A stretch of DNA of 64,000 nucleotides from Faecalispora sporosphaeroides DSM 1294 (GCA_000383295.1 KB911066.1:124001-188000), one strand, 5' to 3'; positions 1 to 9,347 are shown, counted from the first letter of the stretch. Notes: generated from the sequence alone by a model not told the origin. A program made the numbers and translations.

Positions 1-48
1 GGTGGAGAGCTATCACAGAGTATCAGCAGGAATCCTGCATCTGGAGTG
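1..48 (+). promoter_or_regulatory. Lysine riboswitch (L box), 3' end only
   Basis: The first bases, GGTGGAGAGCTATCACAG, match the conserved 3' closing strand of lysine riboswitches (from memory, the Thermotoga element ends GTGGAGAGC-CGTC and Bacillus lysC has GGAGGGCTATC). The rest of the aptamer lies upstream of the window. It is followed by a short GCAGG/CCTGC hairpin and then an intrinsic terminator, as expected of a transcriptional OFF switch in front of lysine/DAP genes. The downstream gene content supports the call. Confidence 0.72.
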
Positions 49-71
49 CTTTTTATTATATTGGATTGATG

Positions 72-95
72 ACCGGTTTTCAACCGGTTTTTTTA
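72..95 (+). terminator. Riboswitch-controlled terminator before asd
   Basis: Perfect 7-bp stem ACCGGTT/AACCGGT with a 3-base loop, followed by a run of seven T. It lies between the lysine-aptamer remnant and the asd ribosome binding site, so it is the likely expression platform. Confidence 0.8.
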
Positions 96-133
96 TTTCT
101 TATTCCATTTTCTTACATTAGGAGGAACATCTC

Positions 134-1213
134 ATGAAACAGTATAAGGTTGGCATTATTGGAGCAACAGGAATGGTGGGCCAGCGCTTTGCCACATTGT
201 TGGAAAACCATCCGTGGTTCCAGGTAACCGTGTTGGCGGCGAGTGCCCGTTCCGCGGGGAAAACATACCGCGAGGCCGTAGGCAAACGCTGGCTGATGTC
301 TTCTCCCATTCCTGAGAAGATGGCCGATATGATTGTACTCAATGCCGATACGGATGTGGAGAAAATCGCCTCTATGGTCGATTTCGTATTCTGTGCGGTA
401 GACATGAAGAAAGAAGAAATCAAAGCGCTGGAAGAAGCCTATGCCAAGGCGGAATGCCCGGTTGTTTCAAACAACAGCGCGCATCGCGGCACCCCCGATG
501 TTCCCATGGTTGTTCCGGAGCTCAACCCCGAGCATACCGAAATCATTGCGGCGCAGAGAAAGCGCCTTGGAACAAAGCGCGGCTTTATCGCGGTAAAATC
601 CAACTGCTCCCTGCAAAGCTACGTGCCGGCTCTGCATCCTTTGCTGGACTTCGGCGTTACAAAGGTTCTGGCTTGCACCTACCAGGCAATTTCCGGAGCG
701 GGTAAGAATTTTGAATCCTGGCCCGAAATGATCGACAACGTGATCCCCTATATCGGCGGCGAGGAAGAAAAATCCGAGCAGGAGCCCATGAAGATCTGGG
801 GCCACATTGAGGGCGACAAGATTGTCAACGCCACTTCCCCTTTGATCACCGCCCAATGCATCCGAGTGCCGGTAACCGACGGCCACATTGCGGCTGTGTT
901 TGCTTCCTTTGAAAAGAAGCCCGAAATCGAAGAGATTCTGAACCGCTGGAAGAACTTTGCCGGTGTGCCCCAGCAGCTCCAGCTGCCCAGCGCCCCCAAG
1001 CAGTTTATTCATTACTTTGAAGAAAACGACCGTCCGCAGACAAAGCTGGACAGAAATCTGGAAGGCGGCATGGCGGTATCCGTCGGCCGTTTGCGTCCCG
1101 ACACCCAGTACGATATCAAATTTGTCTGCCTGTCCCACAACACCCTGCGCGGAGCCGCCGGCGGCGCTGTTCTGCTGGGCGAGCTGCTCTGTGCGCAGGG
1201 ATATATGGACTAA
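134..1213 (+). CDS. asd: Aspartate-semialdehyde dehydrogenase
   Basis: Reduces aspartyl phosphate to aspartate semialdehyde with NADPH, the branch point to lysine/DAP, threonine and methionine. The 359-residue protein has the N-terminal NADP loop GIIGATGMVG (residues 7-16), the catalytic cysteine in SNCS (C158) and the substrate/catalytic segment RVPVTDGH (H251). Length and motif spacing fit the archaeal/fungal-type ASADH subgroup found in many clostridia rather than the enterobacterial type. The start is set by AGGAGG about 8 bases upstream. It is the first gene of the lysine operon, directly behind the riboswitch terminator, and dapA follows after 67 bases. Confidence 0.95.
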   Translation: MKQYKVGIIGATGMVGQRFATLLENHPWFQVTVLAASARSAGKTYREAVGKRWLMSSPIPEKMADMIVLNADTDVEKIASMVDFVFCAVDMKKEEIKALEEAYAKAECPVVSNNSAHRGTPDVPMVVPELNPEHTEIIAAQRKRLGTKRGFIAVKSNCSLQSYVPALHPLLDFGVTKVLACTYQAISGAGKNFESWPEMIDNVIPYIGGEEEKSEQEPMKIWGHIEGDKIVNATSPLITAQCIRVPVTDGHIAAVFASFEKKPEIEEILNRWKNFAGVPQQLQLPSAPKQFIHYFEENDRPQTKLDRNLEGGMAVSVGRLRPDTQYDIKFVCLSHNTLRGAAGGAVLLGELLCAQGYMD

Positions 1214-1280
1214 GCATTTTTTATTCGATTTCAGATTATTATTTATTATATTATTATTTGTATAACAGGAGGTTGCTACT

Positions 1281-2168
1281 ATGAAAAAGGCACCTTTTCT
1301 TGGCTCCGGTGTTGCGATTGTAACTCCTATGAATCAAGACGGCTCCGTCAACTATGAGATGCTGGGCCGCCTGATCGATTTTCAGATTGAAAACGGAACC
1401 GACGCGATCATCGCCTGCGGAACCACGGGGGAATCCGCCACGTTGTCGCATGAAGAGCACTGCGGTGTTTTGGAATACTCGATCAAGAAGGTCAATCACC
1501 GCGTTCCCGTGATTGCCGGTACCGGCAGCAACGACACGGCTTACGCCATCGAGCTGGCTTTGGAAGCCAAGCGCTACGGCGCGGACGCTCAGCTGAGTGT
1601 GACCCCTTATTACAACAAGACCTCTCAGGCGGGGCTGATTCAGCATTTTACCCATATTGCGGACGCAACCGATTTGCCGATCATTCTGTATAATGTCCCC
1701 TCCCGCACCGGCTGCTGCATTCAGCCCACCACCTACCTGGAGCTTTCCAAGCACCCCAATATTGTGGCGATAAAGGAAGCAAACGGGGATATTTCCGCCA
1801 TTGCGCAGACGGCCGCCCTGTGCGGAGATAACCTGCACATCTATTCCGGCAACGATGACCAGACCCTGCCGATCCTCTCTCTTGGCGGCAAGGGAATCAT
1901 CTCGGTGGTTGCGAACATCTGCCCCGCTTTGATGCACAATATCTGCCAAAGCTTCTTTGACGGTGATATTGCGAAGAGCCGCGCGCTTTCTCTGGAATAT
2001 CTTGACCTGATGAACGCCATGTTTATTGATGTGAATCCCATTCCGGTGAAGGAAGCGGTTAATTTAATCGGCTTTGAAAGCGGCGAATGCCGTCTGCCCC
2101 TTGTGGCCATGAGTGACGCAAACCGCGAAAAGGTGGTTTCCATCATGAAGAAGCACGGGCTGATCTGA
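1281..2168 (+). CDS. dapA: 4-hydroxy-tetrahydrodipicolinate synthase
   Basis: Condenses pyruvate with aspartate semialdehyde, the first committed step to diaminopimelate and lysine. The 295-residue TIM barrel shows GTTGE (47-51), the catalytic tyrosine in LYNVPSRT (Y137) and the Schiff-base lysine in VAIKEANG (K165). Its length is typical of the family. AGGAGG precedes the ATG by about 8 bases. It lies between asd and dapB in the same orientation and presumably shares the lysine-responsive transcript. Confidence 0.97.
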   Translation: MKKAPFLGSGVAIVTPMNQDGSVNYEMLGRLIDFQIENGTDAIIACGTTGESATLSHEEHCGVLEYSIKKVNHRVPVIAGTGSNDTAYAIELALEAKRYGADAQLSVTPYYNKTSQAGLIQHFTHIADATDLPIILYNVPSRTGCCIQPTTYLELSKHPNIVAIKEANGDISAIAQTAALCGDNLHIYSGNDDQTLPILSLGGKGIISVVANICPALMHNICQSFFDGDIAKSRALSLEYLDLMNAMFIDVNPIPVKEAVNLIGFESGECRLPLVAMSDANREKVVSIMKKHGLI

Positions 2169-2244
2169 CTTTGAAATCGACCGGTCGGAGAATACCGATT
2201 TCTAAAATAAAAGACAAAAGCGCCTTGTAATGCCGACGGCGGTG

Positions 2245-2266
2245 ACAAAAACATCTTTTGTTTTTT
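2245..2266 (+). terminator. Weak terminator-like hairpin between dapA and dapB
   Basis: A 6-bp stem ACAAAA/TTTTGT with a 5-base loop is followed by a T run, inside the 224-bp gap between dapA and dapB. The stem is A/T rich, so termination would be partial at best. It may simply lower dapB expression relative to asd-dapA. I see no convincing promoter in the rest of this gap. Confidence 0.35.
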
Positions 2267-2392
2267 GAGACTCGGTATAACATGGCTTTCGCGGCGGCCC
2301 GTGCCGCTGTCTGCCGCCCCGCGGCAGCAAGGGAATTGCAAATGGAATTGGATTCCTTTGGAAATGTATTAATTTAAGAATGGAATGATAAA

Positions 2393-3163
2393 ATGACTAG
2401 ATTTGTCATAAGCGGGTGCAATGGAAAAATGGGCAATCAGATTGCCGCCGGGCTGAAGAACCGCCCCAACTGCATCACGGTTGCGGGTATCGATGCTTTT
2501 ACCGGCGTGGAGAAGGAATTTCCCGTGTTCTCTGCCCCAGCCGAGATCAGCTGCGAGGCGGACGTTCTGATTGATTTTTCCAACCCCTCTCTTCTCTCTT
2601 CCCTGCTGGAGCTGGGGCTTTCCCGTAAAATGCCCCTGGTCATCTGCACCACGGGCTATTCAAAGGATCAGGTGGCTCAAATCAAAAGAGCCGCCCAAAG
2701 CATCCCGATCTTTTACTCCGGCAATATGTCCCTTGGGGTAAATCTGCTGATCGAGCTTGCGAAAAAGGCTGCAACCGTTCTGTGGGGCCAGTTCGATGTG
2801 GAGATTATCGAAAAGCATCATAATCAGAAGGTCGACGCTCCCAGCGGCACCGCACTGATGATTGCGGACGCAATCTCTTCCGTAGTGGAGGAAGAGCCCC
2901 ATTACGAGTATGATCGGCATTCTCAGCGCAAGAAGAGAAGCAAAACGGAAATCGGTCTGCATTCCGTTCGCGGCGGCACCATTGTTGGGGAACACGAGGT
3001 TCTGTTTGCCGGCCCCGACGAGATTTTGAGCATCACCCATTCGGCTCAGTCCAAAGAGATTTTTGCAACAGGCTCTATCAATGCCGCTCTGTTCCTAATC
3101 GGTAAGCCTGCGGGTTTATACAACATGAGCGACCTGCTGGCCGATCATAAGGAGGAATCATGA
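2393..3163 (+). CDS. dapB: 4-hydroxy-tetrahydrodipicolinate reductase
   Basis: NAD(P)H-dependent reduction of the DapA product to tetrahydrodipicolinate. The 256-residue protein has an N-terminal dinucleotide loop around GCNGKMG (8-14) and the family signature with the catalytic HH pair (142-143), K146 and DAPSGTA (148-154). Its stop codon overlaps the next start as ATGA, so the downstream ACT protein is translationally coupled. No Shine-Dalgarno stronger than AATGGAATGATAAA is visible before this ATG, so expression may be modest. Confidence 0.95.
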   Translation: MTRFVISGCNGKMGNQIAAGLKNRPNCITVAGIDAFTGVEKEFPVFSAPAEISCEADVLIDFSNPSLLSSLLELGLSRKMPLVICTTGYSKDQVAQIKRAAQSIPIFYSGNMSLGVNLLIELAKKAATVLWGQFDVEIIEKHHNQKVDAPSGTALMIADAISSVVEEEPHYEYDRHSQRKKRSKTEIGLHSVRGGTIVGEHEVLFAGPDEILSITHSAQSKEIFATGSINAALFLIGKPAGLYNMSDLLADHKEES

Positions 3164-3630
3164 TGCCAGGAGCGACCATTGCTTCGTCCAGTGAAATTAC
3201 CCTGATCACTTTGCAGAACTGCTCGGCGAATATTTCCTTTTTGTCGGAGATATTCGAGAAGATCGCGGCGCTGGGAGTGAATGTCGATATGATTTCCCTC
3301 TCCCCCACACAAGGGGCCTTCACCTCTCTTTCGTTTACGATTGCGGATGAAGATTTGGGGAAAATGCTGCAATTCACCTCCGAGCTGCAGGCACGGCATG
3401 AAATCAAAATGATCGTCAGCAGCGGCAACAGCAAAATCACCGTGAGCGATCAGCGGATGAAGCATACCCCCGGTATTGCGGCCGCAGTGTTTGCCGCCGC
3501 TGCCCGCGTTTCGACCGATGTGCGGATTATCACCACGTCGGAAGAAGAAGTATCTTTGCTGGTTACCTTTGCGGATTATCCCGAAACTCTGACCGCCATT
3601 GAACAGGCGATGAGAGAACCGCAGGACTGA
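3160..3630 (+). CDS. Stand-alone tandem ACT-domain protein, aspartokinase regulatory-domain type
   Basis: A 156-residue protein made of two ACT domains (about 11-75 and 88-150). The first contains GVNVDMIS and the second KHTPGIAAAVF followed by IITTSEEEVSLLV, the pattern of the C-terminal lysine/threonine-binding half of aspartokinases. No kinase domain is attached. In Bacillus the aspartokinase II beta subunit is the same C-terminal region, made from an internal start at nearly the same length. The overlap with dapB and the lysine-controlled transcript fit an amino-acid-sensing regulatory subunit. The partner aspartokinase is not in this window. The family is clear; the exact role is inferred. 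Confidence 0.8.
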   Translation: MMPGATIASSSEITLITLQNCSANISFLSEIFEKIAALGVNVDMISLSPTQGAFTSLSFTIADEDLGKMLQFTSELQARHEIKMIVSSGNSKITVSDQRMKHTPGIAAAVFAAAARVSTDVRIITTSEEEVSLLVTFADYPETLTAIEQAMREPQD

Positions 3631-3660
3631 ATTGATTCGGGAGAAATCCTGATTTAAAAA

Positions 3661-3700
3661 AGCACCTGAAGCTTCTTTGAAGAAGCTTCAGGTGCTTTTT
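3661..3700 (+). terminator. Strong intrinsic terminator of the lysine operon
   Basis: Perfect 17-bp stem (3661-3677 with 3680-3696) closed by a 2-base loop and followed by TTTTT. It ends the asd-dapA-dapB-ACT transcript and separates it from splB. Confidence 0.93.
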
Positions 3701-3827
3701 GCGTGGTTCCATTTCAACTAAAAAATGACACATGACTGTTTTGATTGAAAACGACATGCAGCACAGAATCCTTATTGCTATAGTATCCGCTGTTTTGGGA
3801 AAACTGAATGCAGAGGAGGCGTTTACC

Positions 3828-4829
3828 GTGAATATGGGCTTTGATGCGGTTTATTACGAGCCGGCCGCACTCGATTACGAATTGGGAAAAATGCTCCGGG
3901 CCAAATACAGCGGTTTGCCCTGGAACGAAATTGAGAGCCATAACCGAATACCGGAATTAACTGCTTCGGAAAACCGGGAGTTTCCAAAGCTGAAACAGCA
4001 TCTGATCATCGGCGTGAGAAAAACACATAAATACGTGCCGAATTATAAAGTTTCCGACTGGCTGGTGCCGTATACCTCTTCGGGGTGCAGAGCCATGTGC
4101 CTGTATTGCTACCTGGTATGCAACTATAATAAATGTGCCTATCTGCGTCTGTTTGTGAACCGTGAGCAAATGCTGGACAAAATTCTGAAAAAGGGTGCCG
4201 AGTCCCCCGCGCCGCAAACCTTTGAAATCGGCAGCAACAGCGATTTGGTGCTGGAAAATACCATTACGGAGAATATGATTTACACCATCGAGCGGTTTGC
4301 GCGCGAGGGCCGTGGGCACCTTACCTTCCCCACCAAATTCGATATGGTAAAACCGCTGTTAAGCCTTGATCACAGAGGAAAAACCATATTTCGCATGAGC
4401 GTCAACCCGGAGGAGATCATCCGCCGCATAGAGCTGGGAACATCGCCGCTACGCGCGCGCATCCGCGCACTGAACGATATGGCGGAAGCGGGGTATCCGG
4501 TGGGAATGCTGATCGCGCCGATCATTCTGGTACCGGACTGGAAGCGCCTGTATGGAGAACTGATCGGGCAGCTGGCGGAAGAACTGAGCCCGAAGGTAAA
4601 GCAAAACGGTTTCATAGAAATCATACTGATGACCTACAGCTTTGTTCAAAACGCCATCAATACCGATGCGTTCCCCAATGGCGTCAAGCTGTTTGACCGG
4701 GAAATGATGACCGGGCGCGGACGCGGCAAATACTCTTACCGAAACGAGATACGGGCAGAAACCGAGTCTTTTTTACGGGAAAAGCTGTTCAAAGAGCTGC
4801 CGGATATGCCGATTTTATATATTTCATAG
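3828..4829 (+). CDS. splB: Spore photoproduct lyase (radical SAM)
   Basis: Repairs the spore-specific thymine dimer (5-thyminyl-5,6-dihydrothymine) during germination with a radical-SAM [4Fe-4S] cluster. The cluster motif is CX3CX2C in GCRAMCLYC (C87, C91, C94). I start at GTG 3828 because AGGAGG lies 8 bases upstream and the resulting N-terminus matches SplB proteins. An upstream in-frame ATG at 3732 has no ribosome binding site and would add 32 non-conserved residues. The protein is 333 residues, normal for the family. It is monocistronic, between two terminators. A companion splA is not seen. Confidence 0.88.
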   Translation: MNMGFDAVYYEPAALDYELGKMLRAKYSGLPWNEIESHNRIPELTASENREFPKLKQHLIIGVRKTHKYVPNYKVSDWLVPYTSSGCRAMCLYCYLVCNYNKCAYLRLFVNREQMLDKILKKGAESPAPQTFEIGSNSDLVLENTITENMIYTIERFAREGRGHLTFPTKFDMVKPLLSLDHRGKTIFRMSVNPEEIIRRIELGTSPLRARIRALNDMAEAGYPVGMLIAPIILVPDWKRLYGELIGQLAEELSPKVKQNGFIEIILMTYSFVQNAINTDAFPNGVKLFDREMMTGRGRGKYSYRNEIRAETESFLREKLFKELPDMPILYIS

Positions 4830-4911
4830 AATGTTTAGAGAGGATTCCAATATAATTTTTACTTGATTTTATTACAGTCGGTTGTCAGGATTTGTGATCG
4901 ATCAGGTGTGT

Positions 4912-4944
4912 AAAAAGGGCCACGCGTTTTCACGTGGCCCTTTT
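4912..4944. terminator. Bidirectional terminator between splB and the YfhO gene
   Basis: A 12-bp stem AAAAGGGCCACG/CGTGGCCCTTTT (4913-4924 with 4933-4944). It is flanked by A and T tracts, so it can terminate the convergent transcripts of splB (+) and the YfhO-type gene (-). Confidence 0.9.
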
Positions 4945-4990
4945 CGCAAATTCCATGCAAAAAATCAAGCTGAAAAACCCCTCTTCCCTG

Positions 4991-7657
4991 CTACCCGAAT
5001 GCGTAAATAACAAGCGGGAATACATAAACCCCGGCCAGAACGGCGCAGAATAAAATCCGGTAGGCCCACAGCGCCAGCGGCTCCAGCGGCCTCAGGCAGC
5101 GGTAGCCTTCCTTTCTCAAGAACAGCCAGAAGCCCACCAGAGAAAAGATGCCCAAAACCGAAAGAAGCATACCGGGCCTCAGGCCCTGCGGCACAAACGT
5201 AACCGTTACCTTGTTTTCTCCCTGCTCGAGAGGAATGGCGATCATATCACCAAACACCTGGTACACCTCGGCTGTTTTCTCCGCATTGACCTGAACAGAA
5301 TACCCTTTCTGGTAGGAGAGCGGCAGAAGCAAATAGGGATTTTTCCCCGAGCCCTGCACAGTTCCGGAAATGTGGTTCCCGTTTTGCGCCAGCTGCACCT
5401 TGGGCGCGGCAGTCTCGGCGGCGGCGAGTGTTTCCAGATTCATACCGAACACGCCGAACGATTTTGCGTGGAAATCGCGCAGAACCGAAACGCGGATATC
5501 TACGGTTTCATCGGTGAAGGTACCGAGATTCAAAAGTCCGTTTTCCTGCTGGGTTGGGTACTGATACGCCACTGTTTCGTCATTGACGGAAACGCGCAGA
5601 CTCTTATAGGCCGGTTCCGTCAGATGATTGGTGACCTGATCAAAGCAGTCCAGATACAAGGTCTGCGTTCCCTCCACCAGAACGTGGTATTCCAGCTCGC
5701 CGTCCTTTTCGGAATTTTCACGCACCAGCTCCATCTGGGAGCCGGTGTCGTACACAAACACGTTCGTTGTGGAGGATGGTTCATACTCCTCCGTCAACGG
5801 TTCCTGTGAACCGAACACTTTCGTAAAAAGATACTGCTGAATTCCGCGGCGGGTCATGCCGGGCAGATTCTTCAGCTCACTGATGTTGTCGGACTGAAGG
5901 ACGGTTCCAAAGGACATCGTCCCCTGGTTTTTAACAAGAGCGTAGCGGTCGTTTTGATAGAGGATATGGTCGCGGTCGGTCGTTTCATATTCCCGCTTTA
6001 TGGTGTAGCGGTTTCCCCACAGGGCATCCGTCAGTTCGGTGCCGCCGTGGGAGCTGACCTCCATCCAGTAGGAGGAATACCCCATCCGCTTCATCGTGAA
6101 CATAAAATCCTCGTCCGTCAGCGAGGTGTAGTGATTGAGCGTCGGGTAATTGATTCCGCCCAGAAGGTTCACGTCAAAATACTTGTGGACGTTTTTCACC
6201 CGGTACAAATCCGTGTCGTCTATTTTATCCTTTAAATCGAACACGGAGCTGTAAAAAGATACCGGGTTTGCCGCCGAACCGATAAACACGCTGCCGAAAA
6301 ATACGGATTCGCAGCAAGCCAGCAGTAAAAGGAACAAAGAGAAATATTGTTTGGTCAGATATTGATGCCGGTATAAATACAGAATCAAATAGTAACAAAG
6401 GACGGCCAGCACCGTGAACAGCAAAAAATAGAGCGCGGCGTTTTCATTCAGCCACAGGGTTCTGGTGTAAATACTCAAATCGCGGTAGCGGTAATACAGC
6501 AAAAGAAATGCCACCAAAGACATGCAGCCCAAAAGGAAAATGCCGATACCGATTCCCGGCCAATCCTGATGCAGAAAGCGCCCCTCCTCCCGATTCAGGT
6601 CGGAGATTGCCTTGGCCAGAAACAGCAGGCCGAGAAAAGCCGTCATATACCCGTATCTTGCCGGGAAAGCCTGATAGCTGCCGGTGTGCCACATTTTATT
6701 GATCGGCTCGATAAACAGGGGCACAACCAGAAGCACCCACAAAACCAACAGGCTGCGCATGTGGCGATCCCGCCAGCATTCGAGCGGGTTCAGAAACGCC
6801 AGGGCGGCAAACACGCCCGCGCTGCAAAGCAGAATAGGCAGCGTGGTGTAAAAGCTGGTCAATAGTGTGCCGGAGGAGATGCTCTCGATCAAGCCGACGG
6901 TGCGGGCCGATGACAGATATTGAAACAGCGACGGCAGCCAGACCGCGCCGGTGGCCAGCAGTGCGCAAACCGTAGAAATGCCCAGCAGAAGAACCGATTG
7001 TTTTCTTTCTTCCAGTCTATTCTGCGTCAGGCGCAGGTAAATCCCGAATGCCAGAACCACAAAGAGAACGACCATATAGGTCAGGTAAAAATTCAAAACC
7101 ATGATCGCCGCCAGACTCAGCGCGTAGCAAAGCGGCTTGCGCTGGCGGATCAGCCGATCCAGCCCGATCATCAGAAGGGGAAACATTGCCATGACGTCAA
7201 GCCATACCATGTTCTGAAAATACAGCATCGTGTACCCGCCAAAAGCATACATGATCGACAGCGCCAGAATCTGCACGGAATTGAGATTGGAAAACCGGTG
7301 CCGGAAAAAGAGCGCCGCGGTAAACGAGCACAACGCCATTTTCAGCAGCACGAGAATGTTGACAAACAAATACATCTGCTCCGCCGGAACCAGCAGTACC
7401 AAAAAGGTAAACGGGCTCGACACAAAAAAGAAAAAAACGCCCAAAAAGCTCATTCCGCCCGCATTCTGCATGTTTAAGAGAAAATCGGCGTTCCCCTTTA
7501 ATATGTTTTGAAAATCGAGCAAAAAGGGAATGACCTGCTGCTTCATGTCGCACCAGGCCAGGGTCTGATTTTTGAAAGGATACAGGTCAAAGAGGAAGAA
7601 CAGCAGCAATGTGAGCGCGGCGGTTGCAATCGGAGCAGGCCAGCAGCGTCGTTTCAT
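4991..7657 (-). CDS. YfhO-family polytopic membrane protein
   Basis: 888 residues. The N-terminal half holds about a dozen hydrophobic segments with the GT-C-like layout seen in YfhO proteins. A predicted extracytoplasmic beta-rich region follows (about 480-800), then two C-terminal membrane segments ending at VIYAFG. YfhO of Bacillus and Listeria is linked to glycosylation of teichoic acid; substrate and linkage here are unknown. I choose ATG 7657, preceded by GGGAGG, over ATG 7693, which would add 12 hydrophilic residues behind a weaker AAGGTG. It stands alone between tyrS and a bidirectional terminator. Confidence 0.85.
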   Translation of the reverse strand: MKRRCWPAPIATAALTLLLFFLFDLYPFKNQTLAWCDMKQQVIPFLLDFQNILKGNADFLLNMQNAGGMSFLGVFFFFVSSPFTFLVLLVPAEQMYLFVNILVLLKMALCSFTAALFFRHRFSNLNSVQILALSIMYAFGGYTMLYFQNMVWLDVMAMFPLLMIGLDRLIRQRKPLCYALSLAAIMVLNFYLTYMVVLFVVLAFGIYLRLTQNRLEERKQSVLLLGISTVCALLATGAVWLPSLFQYLSSARTVGLIESISSGTLLTSFYTTLPILLCSAGVFAALAFLNPLECWRDRHMRSLLVLWVLLVVPLFIEPINKMWHTGSYQAFPARYGYMTAFLGLLFLAKAISDLNREEGRFLHQDWPGIGIGIFLLGCMSLVAFLLLYYRYRDLSIYTRTLWLNENAALYFLLFTVLAVLCYYLILYLYRHQYLTKQYFSLFLLLLACCESVFFGSVFIGSAANPVSFYSSVFDLKDKIDDTDLYRVKNVHKYFDVNLLGGINYPTLNHYTSLTDEDFMFTMKRMGYSSYWMEVSSHGGTELTDALWGNRYTIKREYETTDRDHILYQNDRYALVKNQGTMSFGTVLQSDNISELKNLPGMTRRGIQQYLFTKVFGSQEPLTEEYEPSSTTNVFVYDTGSQMELVRENSEKDGELEYHVLVEGTQTLYLDCFDQVTNHLTEPAYKSLRVSVNDETVAYQYPTQQENGLLNLGTFTDETVDIRVSVLRDFHAKSFGVFGMNLETLAAAETAAPKVQLAQNGNHISGTVQGSGKNPYLLLPLSYQKGYSVQVNAEKTAEVYQVFGDMIAIPLEQGENKVTVTFVPQGLRPGMLLSVLGIFSLVGFWLFLRKEGYRCLRPLEPLALWAYRILFCAVLAGVYVFPLVIYAFG

Positions 7658-7705
7658 GGTACCTCCCTCTCTCAGTTCTGAAAAATATTTCATTCAATAC
7701 ACCTT

Positions 7706-7737
7706 GTTTCTTCCCCTGCCAGGGGCGGGGAAGAAAC
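7706..7737. repeat. GC-rich intergenic palindrome downstream of tyrS
   Basis: Stem GTTTCTTCCCC/GGGGAAGAAAC (7706-7716 with 7727-7737) around a GC-rich loop. There is no T run on the tyrS-sense strand, so it is not a classical terminator. Its TTCCCC...GGGGAA core resembles other intergenic hairpins in this window near 28.5 and 54.7 kb. Confidence 0.6.
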
Positions 7738-7776
7738 AGCAAATAAAATGAATTCAATCTGAAAAGCGATATGCCT

Positions 7777-9003
7777 TTATTTTTGGAGAATTACCTTGTG
7801 AAATACCTTTTTCCCCTTTTTGATGATCACAAAGCCCTTTTCAAAATCGGCCGCCGTCAGCACATGCTCAACTGCGGTGATTTTCCGGTCGTCCACCGAA
7901 ACGCCGCCCTGCTGAATCAGCCTGCGGCCCTCGCCCTTGGAGGGAATCAGCCCCGCCTTGCTCATTACTTCCAGAATGCCGATCGTGCCGTCTGTTAAAT
8001 CAGAAGCGGAGAGCTCCGTGCTGGGCATATTGTCGGAATTTCTGCCGCCGAACAGCGCGCGCGCGGCCTCCTGCGCTTTTGCGGCCTCCTCTTCCCCGTG
8101 GATCAGCCTTGTCACCTCAAAGGCCAGAACCTCTTTTGCCTGATTCAGCTCACTGCCGGTCATCGCCTCATACTCCGCAATTTTAGAGAGCGGCAGGAAG
8201 GTCAGCAGCTTCATGCAGCGGATTACGTCGGCGTCATCCACATTGCGCCAGTACTGGTAGAAATCGAACGGAGAGGTTTTTTCGGGGTCGAGCCACACGG
8301 CGCCCTTCTCCGTTTTTCCCATCTTTTTGCCCTCGCTGGTGGTGAGCAGTGTAAAGGTCATGCCGTAGGCTTCTTTGCTCTTCATGCGGCGGATCAGCTC
8401 CACGCCGCCGATGATATTGCTCCACTGGTCATCGCCGCCCATTTCCAGCACGCAGTTGTAGCGCTCGTTGAGCTCGAGAAAATCGTAGCTCTGCATGATC
8501 ATATAGTTCAGCTCAAAGAAGGAGAGCCCGCGTTCCAAACGCTGCTTATAGCATTCAAAGGTGAGCATGCGGTTGACGGAAAAATGCACGCCGACCTTGC
8601 GTAAAAAATCAATATAATTCAGGTTCAGCAGCCAGTCGCCGTTGTTTGCCATGATCGCCTTTCCGCCGGAAAAGTCGATCAGGCGCGACATCTGCTTTTG
8701 AAAGCACGCGATATTGTAGTCGATATCCTCTTTCGTCAGCATTTTGCGCATGTCGCTCTTTCCAGAGGGGTCGCCGACCATCCCGGTGCCGCCGCCGAAC
8801 AGCGCGATCGGCGTGTGGCCCGCCTTCTGCATATGCGCCATAACCATAATCTGGACAAAGTGCCCCACATGCAGGCTGTCCGCCGTCGGGTCAAAGCCGA
8901 TGTAAAAAGTGATCTTGTCCTCATTGAGCAGCTGCTTTACCTTTTCCTCATTTGTGATTTGGGCGATCATGCCCCTTGCTTTCAGTTCATCAAATACTCC
9001 CAT
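7777..9003 (-). CDS. tyrS: Tyrosyl-tRNA synthetase
   Basis: Class I synthetase charging tRNA-Tyr. The 408-residue protein has HVGH at 45-48, the tyrosine/ATP pocket with GGDDQWSN (189-196), the KMSKS-equivalent KMGKT (227-231) and a C-terminal S4-type RNA-binding domain (about 345-405). Start by ATG with GGAGG upstream. It is expressed from its own consensus promoter through a T-box leader whose specifier codon is UAC, so it should be induced when uncharged tRNA-Tyr accumulates. Confidence 0.98.
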   Translation of the reverse strand: MGVFDELKARGMIAQITNEEKVKQLLNEDKITFYIGFDPTADSLHVGHFVQIMVMAHMQKAGHTPIALFGGGTGMVGDPSGKSDMRKMLTKEDIDYNIACFQKQMSRLIDFSGGKAIMANNGDWLLNLNYIDFLRKVGVHFSVNRMLTFECYKQRLERGLSFFELNYMIMQSYDFLELNERYNCVLEMGGDDQWSNIIGGVELIRRMKSKEAYGMTFTLLTTSEGKKMGKTEKGAVWLDPEKTSPFDFYQYWRNVDDADVIRCMKLLTFLPLSKIAEYEAMTGSELNQAKEVLAFEVTRLIHGEEEAAKAQEAARALFGGRNSDNMPSTELSASDLTDGTIGILEVMSKAGLIPSKGEGRRLIQQGGVSVDDRKITAVEHVLTAADFEKGFVIIKKGKKVFHKVILQK

Positions 9004-9041
9004 GTTTCATTTCCTCCAATTCAGTCTGCAAGGGGAAAAAT

Positions 9042-9076
9042 AAAAAGCCCCCTGCGTTTTTCTCCTGCAGAGGGCG
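9042..9076 (-). terminator. T-box terminator before tyrS
   Basis: On the minus strand GCCCTCTGC pairs with GCAGGGGGC around a short A-rich loop, followed by TTTTT. It competes with the antiterminator formed by the T-box sequence just upstream. Confidence 0.92.
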
Positions 9077-9312
9077 GAAATTCCGCGGTACCACCTCAGT
9101 TTACCGCAGCCTCACGGCGGCGGCCTCACGGGTAAAAAATTACCCAAACGCGCTAACGGGCGCACCCGGACGGGCCTAAATCCGGCAATCTGCCGCTTTC
9201 TCAGCCCGACGGCTCCGGAATGTATTTCCGGGAAGCTTCCGCCCCTGCTTGCACCAACCGCAGGTTCTCTGTGCCGGCCGCTTTCCCGTACTTATTTCCT
9301 TCTTCGCCATTG
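9042..9312 (-). promoter_or_regulatory. Tyrosine T-box leader of tyrS
   Basis: The minus strand carries the T-box signature AGGTGGTACCGCGGAA (9096 down to 9081) directly before the terminator. Stem I has the distal AGAGAACCTGCGGTTGG...GCAAG element and the specifier region GGAAATACATTCC, in which TAC (9224-9222) is a tyrosine codon. The predicted transcript starts near 9312. Uncharged tRNA-Tyr would bind both the specifier and the T-box bulge and allow read-through into tyrS. Confidence 0.95.
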
Positions 9313-9318
9313 ATTTGC

Positions 9319-9347
9319 ATTATAACGAATGTTTTTTGCCTTGTCAA
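9319..9347 (-). promoter_or_regulatory. Consensus sigma-A promoter of tyrS
   Basis: A perfect TTGACA (9347-9342) and TATAAT (9324-9319) are separated by 17 bases. The -35 box overlaps the recN stop codon, so tyrS is transcribed independently although it lies directly behind the folD-recN operon. Confidence 0.93.
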
